Shown: one piece after another, positions 1 through 7,285 of the stretch
Layout: each line of letters opens with the position of its first letter
Position numbering within the stretch: position 1 is the first letter of the stretch
From: a bacterium
GTDB taxonomy: Bacteria > Krumholzibacteriota > Krumholzibacteria > LZORAL124-64-63
Assembly: GCA_021767885.1 (NCBI GenBank)
Contig: JAASSM010000019.1
Location: forward strand, 1 to 11,112
Direction of reading: 5' to 3'
DNA length: 11,112 bases
The notes under the pieces: generated by a model
What the model was told of the DNA's origin: nothing
Database searches by the model: none
Seen by the model: the letters and a program-made list of their open reading frames with translations, nothing else
Translations under genes and position numbers: made by a program

Positions 1-1
1 C

Positions 2-1960
2 TTCCCCCAGGCCCTGCTCGCGGCGGCGGCGCACCTGCAACCGGGCGACATCGTGCTCATCGAACTGCACGCCCCCGGCCCCAACAGCAACGACAGCGGC
101 AGCCAGTTCGGCTACGTGCCCATGGAATTCTGGCAGGACAACTTCGACGCCATCCGCGCGTTGACCGACCTGGGGATCATCGTGGTGGAGGCCGCGGGCA
201 ACGGCCAGCAGGACCTGGACGACCCCGTCTACCTCGGCCTCTTCGACCGCGAGCAGCGCGACTCCGGCGCCATCATGGTGGGCGCCACCGACGGCAGCGC
301 CCTGTGGCCGGCCTGGTTCACCAACCACGGTGGCCGCGTGGACCTCAGCGGCTGGGGCGAGGACGTGGTCACCTGCGGTTACGGCGACCTGCAGGGTGGC
401 CAGGAGACCGCCTGGTACACGGCGCGCTTCGCGGGGACCAGCAGCGCCTCGCCCATCGTGGTGGGCGCGGTGGCCTCGTTGCAGGGCATGGTCGCCGCCC
501 AGACCGGCCTGCACCTCGACGCGGGCCTGGCCCGGACCATCCTGCGGCAGACCGGCACGCCGGTCCAGGGCGACCAGCAGGTCGGTCCGCGGCCGGACCT
601 GGTGGCGGCCTGGGATCTGGTGCAGCAGCAGGGCGTGGGGCTGATCACCGGCACGGTCACCGACGCGGACTCCGGCCTGCCCGTCGGCGGCGCCTCGGTG
701 GCGCTGGTGGGCGGCCTCTCCCGCGTGACCACCGGCGCCGACGGCCGCTACCGGCTGGGGGTGCTGCCCGGCACGCACGAGCTCCTGGCGCGTTCCTACT
801 TCCATGCCGACCACGCCGAGGTGGTCGTCGCCGGGGCCGGCGAGACCGTCCAGGACCTGGTACTGCAGCCGCTGCCGCTGGCGAGCATCACAGGCGTGGT
901 GCTCTCCGACGCCGGCGATCCCGTGGCCGGCGCCGAGGTGCAGGTGCTGGGCGAGCCGGTGCCCCCGGTACAGAGCGGCGCCGACGGCGCCTTCCTCATC
1001 CCCGCGCTCCCGGTGGGTCGGCCCCACCTGCTGCAGGCCGGTGGCGTGCCGGGGTTCGGCGGGTTCGCCCTGGCCCTGCCCCCGCCCGCCGGCGACGTCA
1101 CCGTGGACCTCGCCCTGCCCGGCGCCGACCACGGTTTCGAGGCCGGGCCCGAGGGGTTCTACACCACGGGTGATCTCTGGCAGCGGGGTCGTCCCGACGT
1201 CACGGGGTTCGGACCGGGCACGGCCTTCGAGGGCGACTGGTGCTGGGGCGTGGGCCTGGATGGCGGCGGCTATCCGGACGCTGCGCGCGGCCAGCTCCTG
1301 GGCCCCATCCACCAGGCCGGCGAGCTGGACGGCGATCGCCTCTATCTCAGTTTCCACTACTGGGCCGGCACCGAGGTGGGTTTCGACGGCGTGCAGGTGG
1401 GCGTCAGCGACGGCATCGCCACCGAGCTGGTCACGCCCCTGGGCGGGTACTCGGACGCCGTCCTGGGCGGGCTCGACCACCAGCCGGGCTGGTCCGGATA
1501 CACCGTCGGCTGGCGCACGGCCGTCTTCGACCTCACCCACCTGCTGGAGGCGCCGCTCTGGCAGGTGGTCTGGACCTTCGGCTCCGATGGCGGCGTCAAC
1601 GACGCCGGCTTCCTGGTGGACGGCGTCACCCTCGACGCGGTGGACGTGGTGGTGGCGGCGCCGGACCCCGAGGTGCCCGGTGCGGCGGCGGCCCTCGCGG
1701 CCTGGCCCAATCCGTTCAACCCGCGGGTGAACCTGGCCTGGGAGCAGCCGCGAGCGGGTCCGCTGGACCTGGCGGTCTACGACCTCCGCGGTCGTCTGGT
1801 GCGGCGGCTGCTGGCCGGCGAGTCGGTACCCGCGCGCGGCCACGTGGTGTGGGACGGCACCGACGGCGGCGGCCGGCCCGTCCCCAGCGGCGTCTATCTG
1901 GTGCGCCTGGGCGCACCGCGCACGCCGGGTGCGGTCCAGCGGATCACCCTGGCGCGCTGA
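2..1960 (+). CDS. Secreted subtilisin-like (S8) protease, 5' partial, with C-terminal sorting module
   Basis: The reading frame is open at the left edge, so the start, signal peptide and the catalytic Asp and His lie outside; 652 residues are visible. Seen: the oxyanion-hole motif AAGN (Asn codon at 200) and the catalytic-serine motif GTSSASP (Ser codon at 440), both hallmarks of the S8 family. Then come two carboxypeptidase-regulatory-like beta-sandwich repeats (about 641-880 and 884-1120), starting ITGTVTDADSG and ITGVVLSDAG, each with a GADG turn. A jelly-roll/MAM-like domain follows (about 1130-1650), of the kind often placed before sorting domains. The last 90 residues carry WPNPFNP, VYDLRGRLVR and PSGVYLVRL, the FlgD-like/type IX secretion C-terminal module of FCB bacteria. 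Inference: a cell-surface or secreted endopeptidase exported by Sec and then a type IX-like route. The GTG at 53 is internal, not the true start, because the same frame reads well upstream of it. Substrate unknown. Confidence 0.9.
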   Translation, partial: FPQALLAAAAHLQPGDIVLIELHAPGPNSNDSGSQFGYVPMEFWQDNFDAIRALTDLGIIVVEAAGNGQQDLDDPVYLGLFDREQRDSGAIMVGATDGSALWPAWFTNHGGRVDLSGWGEDVVTCGYGDLQGGQETAWYTARFAGTSSASPIVVGAVASLQGMVAAQTGLHLDAGLARTILRQTGTPVQGDQQVGPRPDLVAAWDLVQQQGVGLITGTVTDADSGLPVGGASVALVGGLSRVTTGADGRYRLGVLPGTHELLARSYFHADHAEVVVAGAGETVQDLVLQPLPLASITGVVLSDAGDPVAGAEVQVLGEPVPPVQSGADGAFLIPALPVGRPHLLQAGGVPGFGGFALALPPPAGDVTVDLALPGADHGFEAGPEGFYTTGDLWQRGRPDVTGFGPGTAFEGDWCWGVGLDGGGYPDAARGQLLGPIHQAGELDGDRLYLSFHYWAGTEVGFDGVQVGVSDGIATELVTPLGGYSDAVLGGLDHQPGWSGYTVGWRTAVFDLTHLLEAPLWQVVWTFGSDGGVNDAGFLVDGVTLDAVDVVVAAPDPEVPGAAAALAAWPNPFNPRVNLAWEQPRAGPLDLAVYDLRGRLVRRLLAGESVPARGHVVWDGTDGGGRPVPSGVYLVRLGAPRTPGAVQRITLAR

Positions 1961-1961
1961 C

Positions 1962-1992
1962 CCCCGCGGCGGCCCCGGCCGCCACCGCGGGG
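1962..1992 (+). terminator. Hairpin directly after the S8 protease stop
   Basis: The 8-base arms CCCCGCGG (1962-1969) and CCGCGGGG (1985-1992) pair perfectly. An inner 5-bp CGGCC/GGCCG stem extends them, with a three-base bulge (CCA) on the right side. It starts two bases after the stop codon. There is no T-run, so the terminator role is inferred from position and stem strength; in DNA this GC-rich, T-poor terminators are common. Confidence 0.5.
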
Positions 1993-2037
1993 CCGCCAGC
2001 CGGCAAACCGGGGCTGCGCGCAGGCCCCCGGCGGCAT

Positions 2038-2043
2038 TATATT
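2038..2043 (+). promoter_or_regulatory. Candidate -10 box for the S9 peptidase-AbgT pair
   Basis: TATATT sits in a short AT-rich island (CATTATATT) inside DNA that is otherwise almost all G and C, 72 bases before the peptidase start. The hexamer 17 bases upstream (TGCGCG) is not a recognisable -35 element, so this rests on the -10-like sequence and position only. Confidence 0.35.
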
Positions 2044-2065
2044 CCCCGGGTTCGATCCATCCCGC

Positions 2066-2089
2066 GCGGCCCCCTCTCGAGGGGGCCGC
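2066..2089 (+). promoter_or_regulatory. Perfect 10-bp hairpin in the untranslated leader of the S9 peptidase
   Basis: GCGGCCCCCT (2066-2075) and AGGGGGCCGC (2080-2089) are exact reverse complements around a CTCG tetraloop. It lies between the candidate -10 box and the ribosome-binding site at 2103, so it would be in the transcript leader. It could stabilise the 5' end, act as an attenuator, or end readthrough from upstream. The sequence alone does not decide. Confidence 0.5.
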
Positions 2090-2115
2090 CGCCTACGAGC
2101 CCGGAGGTCCGTCCC

Positions 2116-4188
2116 GTGATCCGTCGCGCCCTGCCTTGCCTGGTCCTCGTCAGCATCCTGGTGGCCACCGCCGCGCTGGCCGCCGAACCCCGGCCGTTCT
2201 CGGTCCACGACATGCTCGCCATGAAGCGCCTCGGCGATCCCCAGGTCTCCCCCGACGGCGAGCTGGTGGTGTTCACCGTCCGCGAGACCGACCTCGAGAA
2301 GAACGGCGGGGTCACCAGCCTGTGGCTGGTGGAGCCCGATGGCGAGAACCTGCGCCAGCTCACCCGCGGCGAGGGTGGTGCCTGGAATCCCCGCTGGTGC
2401 CTCAGCGGCGACGTGCACTTCCTGAGCGCACGCTCGGGCAGCGCCCAGGTCTGGGCCATCAGCCCGCACGGCGGCGAGGCCCGCCAGCTCACCCACGCGC
2501 CCCTGGACATCCAGGCCTTCGAGCACGCTCCCCAGGCGGGCGGCATGATCGCCGCCATGGAGGTCTACCCCGGCCTGACGCCCGAGGAGACCGTGGCGCG
2601 CGACGCCGAGAAGGCCGCCGACCCGCGCACCGGCATGGTCTACGACGAGCTGCTCTTCCGGCACTGGGACACCTGGGAGGACGGCAAGCGCAGCCACCTC
2701 TTCCTGCTCGACCCCCGCGCCGGCACCCTCACCGACCTGATGCCCGACCTCGACGCCGACGTGCCCACCCGCCCCTGGGGCGGCATGGAGCAGGTCGCCG
2801 TCGCCCCCGACGGCAGCGAGGTGCTGTTCACCGCCAAGATCCTGCCCGGCAGCGAGCCCGCCTGGAGCACCGATTACGACATCTACGCGGTCAAGACCGA
2901 CGGCTCGGGCGAGATGCGCTGCCTGACCGAGGCCAACGAGGCCTGGGACACCCAGCCGCTCTTCGCGCCCGACGGCGAGAGCGTGGTCTGGCTGGCCATG
3001 GATCGCCCCGGTTTCGAGGCCGACCGCTTCCACGTCGAGCGCCGCACCTGGCCCGGCCTGGAGGAACTGGAGGACCTCCACCTCATCCAGGACGACCTGA
3101 AGCTCAGCCCCCACAGCCTGCTCTTCGACGCGGACGGGCGGCATCTCTACGTCACGGCGCCGTACCTGGGCCAGGGGTCCATCTTCCGGCTGGACGTGCG
3201 CGACGGCGAGACCGACCTGATCATCCGCGACGGCGACAACGGCAGCGTCACCTGGGCCGATGGCCGGCTGCTGTACCTGAAGAACCACCTTCGCTCGCCC
3301 AGGGAGATCCACACCGCCCGCGCCAGCGGCAAGGACGAGACGCGGATCACCGGCCTGAACGACGCGGCGCTCGCCGCCACGCTCATGGGCGAGCCCGAGC
3401 AGTTCACCTTCACCGGCTGGAACGACGAGACCGTGTACGCCTACGTGGTCAAGCCGTACGACTGGAGCGAGGAGGCCGTCGCCAGCGGCCGCACCTGGCC
3501 GGTCGCCTTCCTGATCCACGGCGGCCCGCAGGGGAGCTTCGGCAACGACTTCCACTACCGCTGGAACCCGCAGGCCTACGTGGGCGCCGGCTTCGTCACC
3601 GTGGCGGTGGACTTCCACGGCTCGGTGGGCTACGGGCAGGAGTTCACCGACTCGATCAGCGGCCACTGGGGCGACCGACCGCTGGAGGACCTGCAGAAGG
3701 GCCTGGACGCCGCGCTCGCGCGCTACCCCTGGATGGACGGCGACAACGTGGTCGCCGCCGGCGCCAGCTACGGCGGCTACATGATCAACTGGCTGCACGG
3801 CCAGGAGTTCGGCAAGCGCTTCCAGGCCCTGGTCTGCCACGACGGCAACCTGGACGAGCGCATGGCCTACTTCGACACCGAGGAGCTGTGGTTCCCGGAG
3901 TGGGAGCATGGCGGCACCCCCTGGGAGAACCCCGAGGGCTACCGCAAGCACAACCCGGTGCTCCACGTCCAGAACTGGCACGTGCCCACGCTGGTGGTCC
4001 ACGGCGCCCTCGACTACCGCGTGGTCGACACCCAGGGCATGAGCACGTTCACCGCGCTGCGCCGCCTGGGCGTGCCGGCGCGGCTGCTCTACTTCCCCGA
4101 CGAGAATCACTGGGTGCTCAAGCCCCACAACTCCATCCAGTGGCACGAGGAAGTCATGGACTGGCTCACCCGCTGGATCGACCGCTAA
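2116..4188 (+). CDS. Exported S9 family peptidase (prolyl oligopeptidase / DPP5-like)
   Basis: 690 residues. Start chosen at GTG 2116: GGAGGT (2103-2108) lies seven bases upstream and the first 23 residues form a signal peptide (Arg-rich start, hydrophobic core, cleavage near ALAA-EP). The frame stays open far upstream only because of base composition. Residues about 30-430 hold beta-propeller-like repeats with motifs such as SPDGELVVF and APDGSEVLF (PD40/TolB type). The C-terminal alpha/beta hydrolase has HGGP at 468-471 (oxyanion region) and the complete triad: Ser551 in GASYGGYM, Asp633 in GALDYR, His665 in DENHW. Family knowledge: S9B/S9C enzymes release dipeptides or acyl-amino acids from the N-terminus of short peptides. 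Inference: a periplasmic peptidase that trims peptides for uptake. The transporter gene starts 15 bases after its stop. Exact specificity (DPP5, DPP4 or acylaminoacyl peptidase) cannot be told by eye. Confidence 0.93.
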   Translation: MIRRALPCLVLVSILVATAALAAEPRPFSVHDMLAMKRLGDPQVSPDGELVVFTVRETDLEKNGGVTSLWLVEPDGENLRQLTRGEGGAWNPRWCLSGDVHFLSARSGSAQVWAISPHGGEARQLTHAPLDIQAFEHAPQAGGMIAAMEVYPGLTPEETVARDAEKAADPRTGMVYDELLFRHWDTWEDGKRSHLFLLDPRAGTLTDLMPDLDADVPTRPWGGMEQVAVAPDGSEVLFTAKILPGSEPAWSTDYDIYAVKTDGSGEMRCLTEANEAWDTQPLFAPDGESVVWLAMDRPGFEADRFHVERRTWPGLEELEDLHLIQDDLKLSPHSLLFDADGRHLYVTAPYLGQGSIFRLDVRDGETDLIIRDGDNGSVTWADGRLLYLKNHLRSPREIHTARASGKDETRITGLNDAALAATLMGEPEQFTFTGWNDETVYAYVVKPYDWSEEAVASGRTWPVAFLIHGGPQGSFGNDFHYRWNPQAYVGAGFVTVAVDFHGSVGYGQEFTDSISGHWGDRPLEDLQKGLDAALARYPWMDGDNVVAAGASYGGYMINWLHGQEFGKRFQALVCHDGNLDERMAYFDTEELWFPEWEHGGTPWENPEGYRKHNPVLHVQNWHVPTLVVHGALDYRVVDTQGMSTFTALRRLGVPARLLYFPDENHWVLKPHNSIQWHEEVMDWLTRWIDR

Positions 4189-4203
4189 CGGAGGGCATCG
4201 ACC

Positions 4204-5793
4204 ATGAGCAACGCCAATCATCACGCCCACGACCCCCCGCCCCCGCCGGCCCGGCCGCGGGGCGTGGCGCAGAAGCTCCTCGACTGGGTGGAGCGCGCCG
4301 GCAACCGGCTGCCCCAGCCGGTCACCCTGTTCGCCGCCCTGATCGGCGTGGTCCTGGTGGCCTCCTGGATCGCCTCGCTGCTGGGCACCGAGGCTGAGCA
4401 TCCAGGCACCGGCGAGACCATCGTGGCGGTGAACCTCCTGAACGCCGAGGGCATCCGCCGCATCTTCACCGAGATGGTCACCGTGTTCACCTCGTTCCCG
4501 CCGCTGGGCCTGGTCCTGGCGGTGATGCTGGGCATCGGCGTGGCCGAGCGCTCGGGGCTGGTGGCCGCCGGGCTCAAGGGCTTCGTCTCGGCCATGCCGC
4601 GGCGACTGGTCACCGTGGCCCTGGTGACCGCGGGCATGCTCTCGAGCATCGCCGCGGACGCGGGGTACGTGGTGCTGGTGCCCCTGGGCGCGGTGATCTT
4701 CCGCAGCATGGGCCGTCACCCGCTGGCCGGCCTGGCCACGGCCTTCGCCGGGGTCTCCGGCGGCTTCGGGGCCAACCTCGTGCTCACCGGCCTGGATCCC
4801 CTCATGGCCGGCTTCACCCAGCCTGCCGCGCGGATGATCGATCCAAACTACGTGGTCGACCCCACGGCCAACTGGTTCCTGCTCGCGGCGTCGGTGCCGG
4901 TGGTGGCGGCGGCCGGTACGTTCGTCACCGAGCGCATCGTCGAGCCGCGGCTGGGCAAGTGGTCGCCGGCGGAGGGGGAGGCCGTGCCCGGCGAGGGCGG
5001 CGCAGACGCCGGGGACGACGACACCCGCGACCTGACCCGCACCGAGCGCAAGGGCCTGCTGTGGGCCAACCTGACCACCGTCGTGCTGCTGGGCGTGGTG
5101 GCCTGGGCCTCGCTGACCCCGGGCAGCGTCTTCCAGACCGCCGCCGGCGAGATCGGCCCGCTGTACGCGAGCATCGTGCCGCTGATGCTCTTCCTGTTCT
5201 TCATCCCCGGACTGGTCTACGGCCGCATCACCGGCAGCGTGCGCACCGACAAGCAGGTGGCGGACATGACCGCGAAGTCCATGTCGGACATGGGGGCGTA
5301 CATCGTGCTCGCCTTCGTGGCCGCCCAGTTCGTGGCCTACTTCAACTGGTCCAACCTGGGGGTGATCTTCGCCATCGGCGGCGCCGACGCGCTCAAGAGC
5401 GTGGGGTTCACCGGGATCCCGCTGATCGTCACGTTCATCCTGGTCTCCTCGCTCATCAACCTGTTGATCGGCTCGGCCTCGGCCAAGTGGGCCATCATGG
5501 CGCCCATCTTCGTGCCCATGCTCATGCTCATGGGCTACTCGCCGGAGCTGACCCAGGCGGCGTATCGCATCGGCGACTCCTACAGCAACATCCTGACCCC
5601 GCTGCTGCCCTACTTCCCGCTGATCATCGTGTTCGCGCAGAAGTACCAGAAGGACCTGGGCATCGGCACCATCATCTCCATGATGCTGCCCTACGCCGTG
5701 GTCTTCGCGGTGGTCCGCATCGTGATGCTGGTGATCTGGATGCTGCTGAAGATCCCGGTGGGGCCGGGCGCCCCGCTGGACTACGTGCCGTAG
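4204..5793 (+). CDS. abgT: AbgT family transporter (p-aminobenzoyl-glutamate transporter family)
   Basis: 529 residues, close to the usual 490-520 of the family. Ribosome-binding site GGAG at 4190-4193 leads to ATG 4204. Recognition rests on conserved blocks: PPLGLVLAVMLGIGVAERSG (99-118), SSIAADAGYVVLVPLGA (147-163), SGGFGANL (185-192), and the C-terminal SASAKWAIMAPIFVP (424-438) with GDSYSNILTPLLPYFPLI (457-474), all typical of AbgT/YdaH/MtrF. Many hydrophobic segments mark an inner-membrane carrier. The first 30 residues are unusually His- and Pro-rich, and an acidic cytosolic-type loop lies at about 255-282. Family knowledge: AbgT imports p-aminobenzoyl-glutamate, a folate breakdown product, while YdaH and MtrF have been linked to sulfonamide export. 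Inference: with the S9 peptidase just upstream in the same likely transcript, a dipeptide-like substrate is plausible. The direction of transport is not visible. Confidence 0.95.
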   Translation: MSNANHHAHDPPPPPARPRGVAQKLLDWVERAGNRLPQPVTLFAALIGVVLVASWIASLLGTEAEHPGTGETIVAVNLLNAEGIRRIFTEMVTVFTSFPPLGLVLAVMLGIGVAERSGLVAAGLKGFVSAMPRRLVTVALVTAGMLSSIAADAGYVVLVPLGAVIFRSMGRHPLAGLATAFAGVSGGFGANLVLTGLDPLMAGFTQPAARMIDPNYVVDPTANWFLLAASVPVVAAAGTFVTERIVEPRLGKWSPAEGEAVPGEGGADAGDDDTRDLTRTERKGLLWANLTTVVLLGVVAWASLTPGSVFQTAAGEIGPLYASIVPLMLFLFFIPGLVYGRITGSVRTDKQVADMTAKSMSDMGAYIVLAFVAAQFVAYFNWSNLGVIFAIGGADALKSVGFTGIPLIVTFILVSSLINLLIGSASAKWAIMAPIFVPMLMLMGYSPELTQAAYRIGDSYSNILTPLLPYFPLIIVFAQKYQKDLGIGTIISMMLPYAVVFAVVRIVMLVIWMLLKIPVGPGAPLDYVP

Positions 5794-5828
5794 CGTGCCC
5801 CGCACCCCGGCCGCTGTCGCACGACACC

Positions 5829-5857
5829 GCCCCCGGCTCCCCACCTGAGCCGGGGGC
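5829..5857 (+). terminator. 11-bp perfect hairpin after the AbgT gene
   Basis: GCCCCCGGCTC (5829-5839) and GAGCCGGGGGC (5847-5857) are exact reverse complements with a seven-base loop. It begins 36 bases after the transporter stop and ends 32 bases before the next start. ATCTTCCCCC follows, not a real T-run. Best read as the end of the peptidase-transporter transcript, which would put the ATP-grasp gene in a separate unit. Confidence 0.65.
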
Positions 5858-5889
5858 ACCATCTTCCCCCACGAGGACCCGCCGACACC

Positions 5890-7059
5890 ATGATCCTGCT
5901 GGACCGACCCTACGTCTCGGACCTGCTCCGCCGCACGATCCTCGACCACGCCCTGCCCGTGGTGATGACGCCGACGGCGCGGGAGCTGGGCCTCGCCGCG
6001 GCCCCCGGCGCGATCGGCGAGGCGGAAGCAGCCCGGCGCCTGCGCGAGGACCCGCGCACGCGCCTGCTCACCAACAGCGAGAACGCCATCGGCTGGGTGG
6101 TCGCGCAGCTCGGCGAGACGCCGCGCACGCGCGCCATCGCGAACCTGAAGGACAAGCTGGCCTTCCGCGATCTCCTGCGCGATGCCTATCCCGACCTCCG
6201 GTACCGGGCCGTGCGGCTCGAGGAGCTCGGGGATCTCGACCCCGCCACCATGCGCTATCCCTTCGTGATCAAGCCGGCGGTGGGATTCTTCAGCCTCGGC
6301 GTCCACGTGGTCTGCGACCCCGCCGGATGGCCGGCCGCCCGCACGGCCCTCGCCGCGGCCCTGGACGCCGACACGCCGCTCTACCCATCCTCCGTCCTCG
6401 ACCATGCCCGTCTCGTCATCGAGGACGTGATCGGCGGCGAGGAGTACGCCATCGACGCGTACTTCGACCACGAGGGCGAGCCGGTGATCACCGGCATCCT
6501 GCACCACCGGTTCGGCTCCGCCACCGACGTCAGCGACCGCGTCTACGTCACCGGCCCGGAGGTCATCGGCGACAATCTCGGACGCTTCGCGGCGTTCCTC
6601 GCCGATCTCGGCGCGCGTCTCGGCCTGCGGGACATCCCGGTCCACGCCGAGGTCCGGGTCGATCCGGCGGGCAGGATCGTGCCCATCGAGGTCAATCCGC
6701 TCCGCTTCGGCGGCTGGTGCACCACGGCGGATCTGACCGCCCTCGCCTACGGCTTCGACCCCTACGTGGCCTTCCTGCGCGACCAGCGCCCGGACTGGCC
6801 GCAGCTGCTGGCGTCCCGGCCCGGAACGCTCTTCAGCATCGTGGTCCTGGACAACAGCACCGGCCTGGCACCGGAGCGCATCCGGAGCTTCGACCTGCAG
6901 GCCGTCGCCGCCCGCTTCGCTCAGCCCCTGGCGGTCCGGCCGGTGGACCATCGTCGTTTCGGGGTCTTCGGTTTCGTGTTCACCGCGACGCCCGGCCATG
7001 CGGCCGCCGAGCTGGACGCCATCCTCCACGACGACCTGCGGGCCTACGCCACGGTCTGA
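5890..7059 (+). CDS. Stand-alone ATP-grasp domain protein (putative carboxylate-amine ligase)
   Basis: 389 residues; ATG 5890 with GAGGA 12 bases upstream. ATP-grasp features in order: NLKDKLAFRDLL (about 87-98) before the central domain, ATP-binding lysine K128 in FVIKPAVGFFSLG, the EEYAID strand (E184-E185), and metal/phosphate ligands E254 (HAEVRV) with E267 and N269 (EVNPLRFGG). Family knowledge: ATP-grasp enzymes activate a carboxylate as an acyl phosphate and join it to an amine or thiol. The first 75 residues (VVMTPTARELGL, LLTNSENAIGWV) look like a small pre-ATP-grasp fold and the last 80 form a C-terminal lobe. I do not recognise the substrate. No typical partner (peptide precursor, biotin or purine enzyme) is nearby. 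By hand reading, leucine codons are split about evenly between CTC and CTG, whereas the two upstream genes favour CTG; that may hint at different expression or origin, but weakly. Confidence 0.85.
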   Translation: MILLDRPYVSDLLRRTILDHALPVVMTPTARELGLAAAPGAIGEAEAARRLREDPRTRLLTNSENAIGWVVAQLGETPRTRAIANLKDKLAFRDLLRDAYPDLRYRAVRLEELGDLDPATMRYPFVIKPAVGFFSLGVHVVCDPAGWPAARTALAAALDADTPLYPSSVLDHARLVIEDVIGGEEYAIDAYFDHEGEPVITGILHHRFGSATDVSDRVYVTGPEVIGDNLGRFAAFLADLGARLGLRDIPVHAEVRVDPAGRIVPIEVNPLRFGGWCTTADLTALAYGFDPYVAFLRDQRPDWPQLLASRPGTLFSIVVLDNSTGLAPERIRSFDLQAVAARFAQPLAVRPVDHRRFGVFGFVFTATPGHAAAELDAILHDDLRAYATV

Positions 7060-7265
7060 CCGCCGACCGTGCAGGATGCCGCCGCGGCGGTGGCGGAACG
7101 CCGGCTCGCCCCGCCGGACGGTCCGGGCGATCCGCATGCTGGCCGCCGCCACCGCCCGTCGGCGCGGCACGACGCGCCGCGCGGCGACGCCATCCGGCAC
7201 CGGCCGCCGCAATCGCCGGCGGTCGGCACGGAAGTTGGAGCCCACGCCCGGAGCATTGCGCCGAT

Positions 7266-7278
7266 CCTCGATCCGAGG
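7266..7278 (+). promoter_or_regulatory. Small hairpin covering the ribosome-binding site
   Basis: CCTCG (7266-7270) pairs with CGAGG (7274-7278) around a three-base loop. The right arm contains GAGG (7275-7278), the likely Shine-Dalgarno core, seven bases before ATG 7286. Pairing could dampen translation, but five base pairs with a tight loop is modest and may be chance. Confidence 0.25.
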
Positions 7279-7285
7279 TGGAGTC

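Noticed and set aside
1240..2115. Upstream extension of the S9 peptidase frame into the protease gene
   Set aside because: The extension is low-complexity and overlaps the protease; the GTG at 2116 has a good ribosome-binding site and starts a signal peptide.
1929..4397. Long plus-strand frame overlapping the S9 peptidase in another phase
   Set aside because: Arg/Pro/Gly-rich shadow translation with no motif; the other frame has the signal peptide, propeller repeats and complete catalytic triad.
7079..7090. 12-base palindrome CCGCCGCGGCGG after the ATP-grasp gene
   Set aside because: Simple GC-rich sequence with no loop for a terminator and no promoter beside it; expected by chance at this composition.
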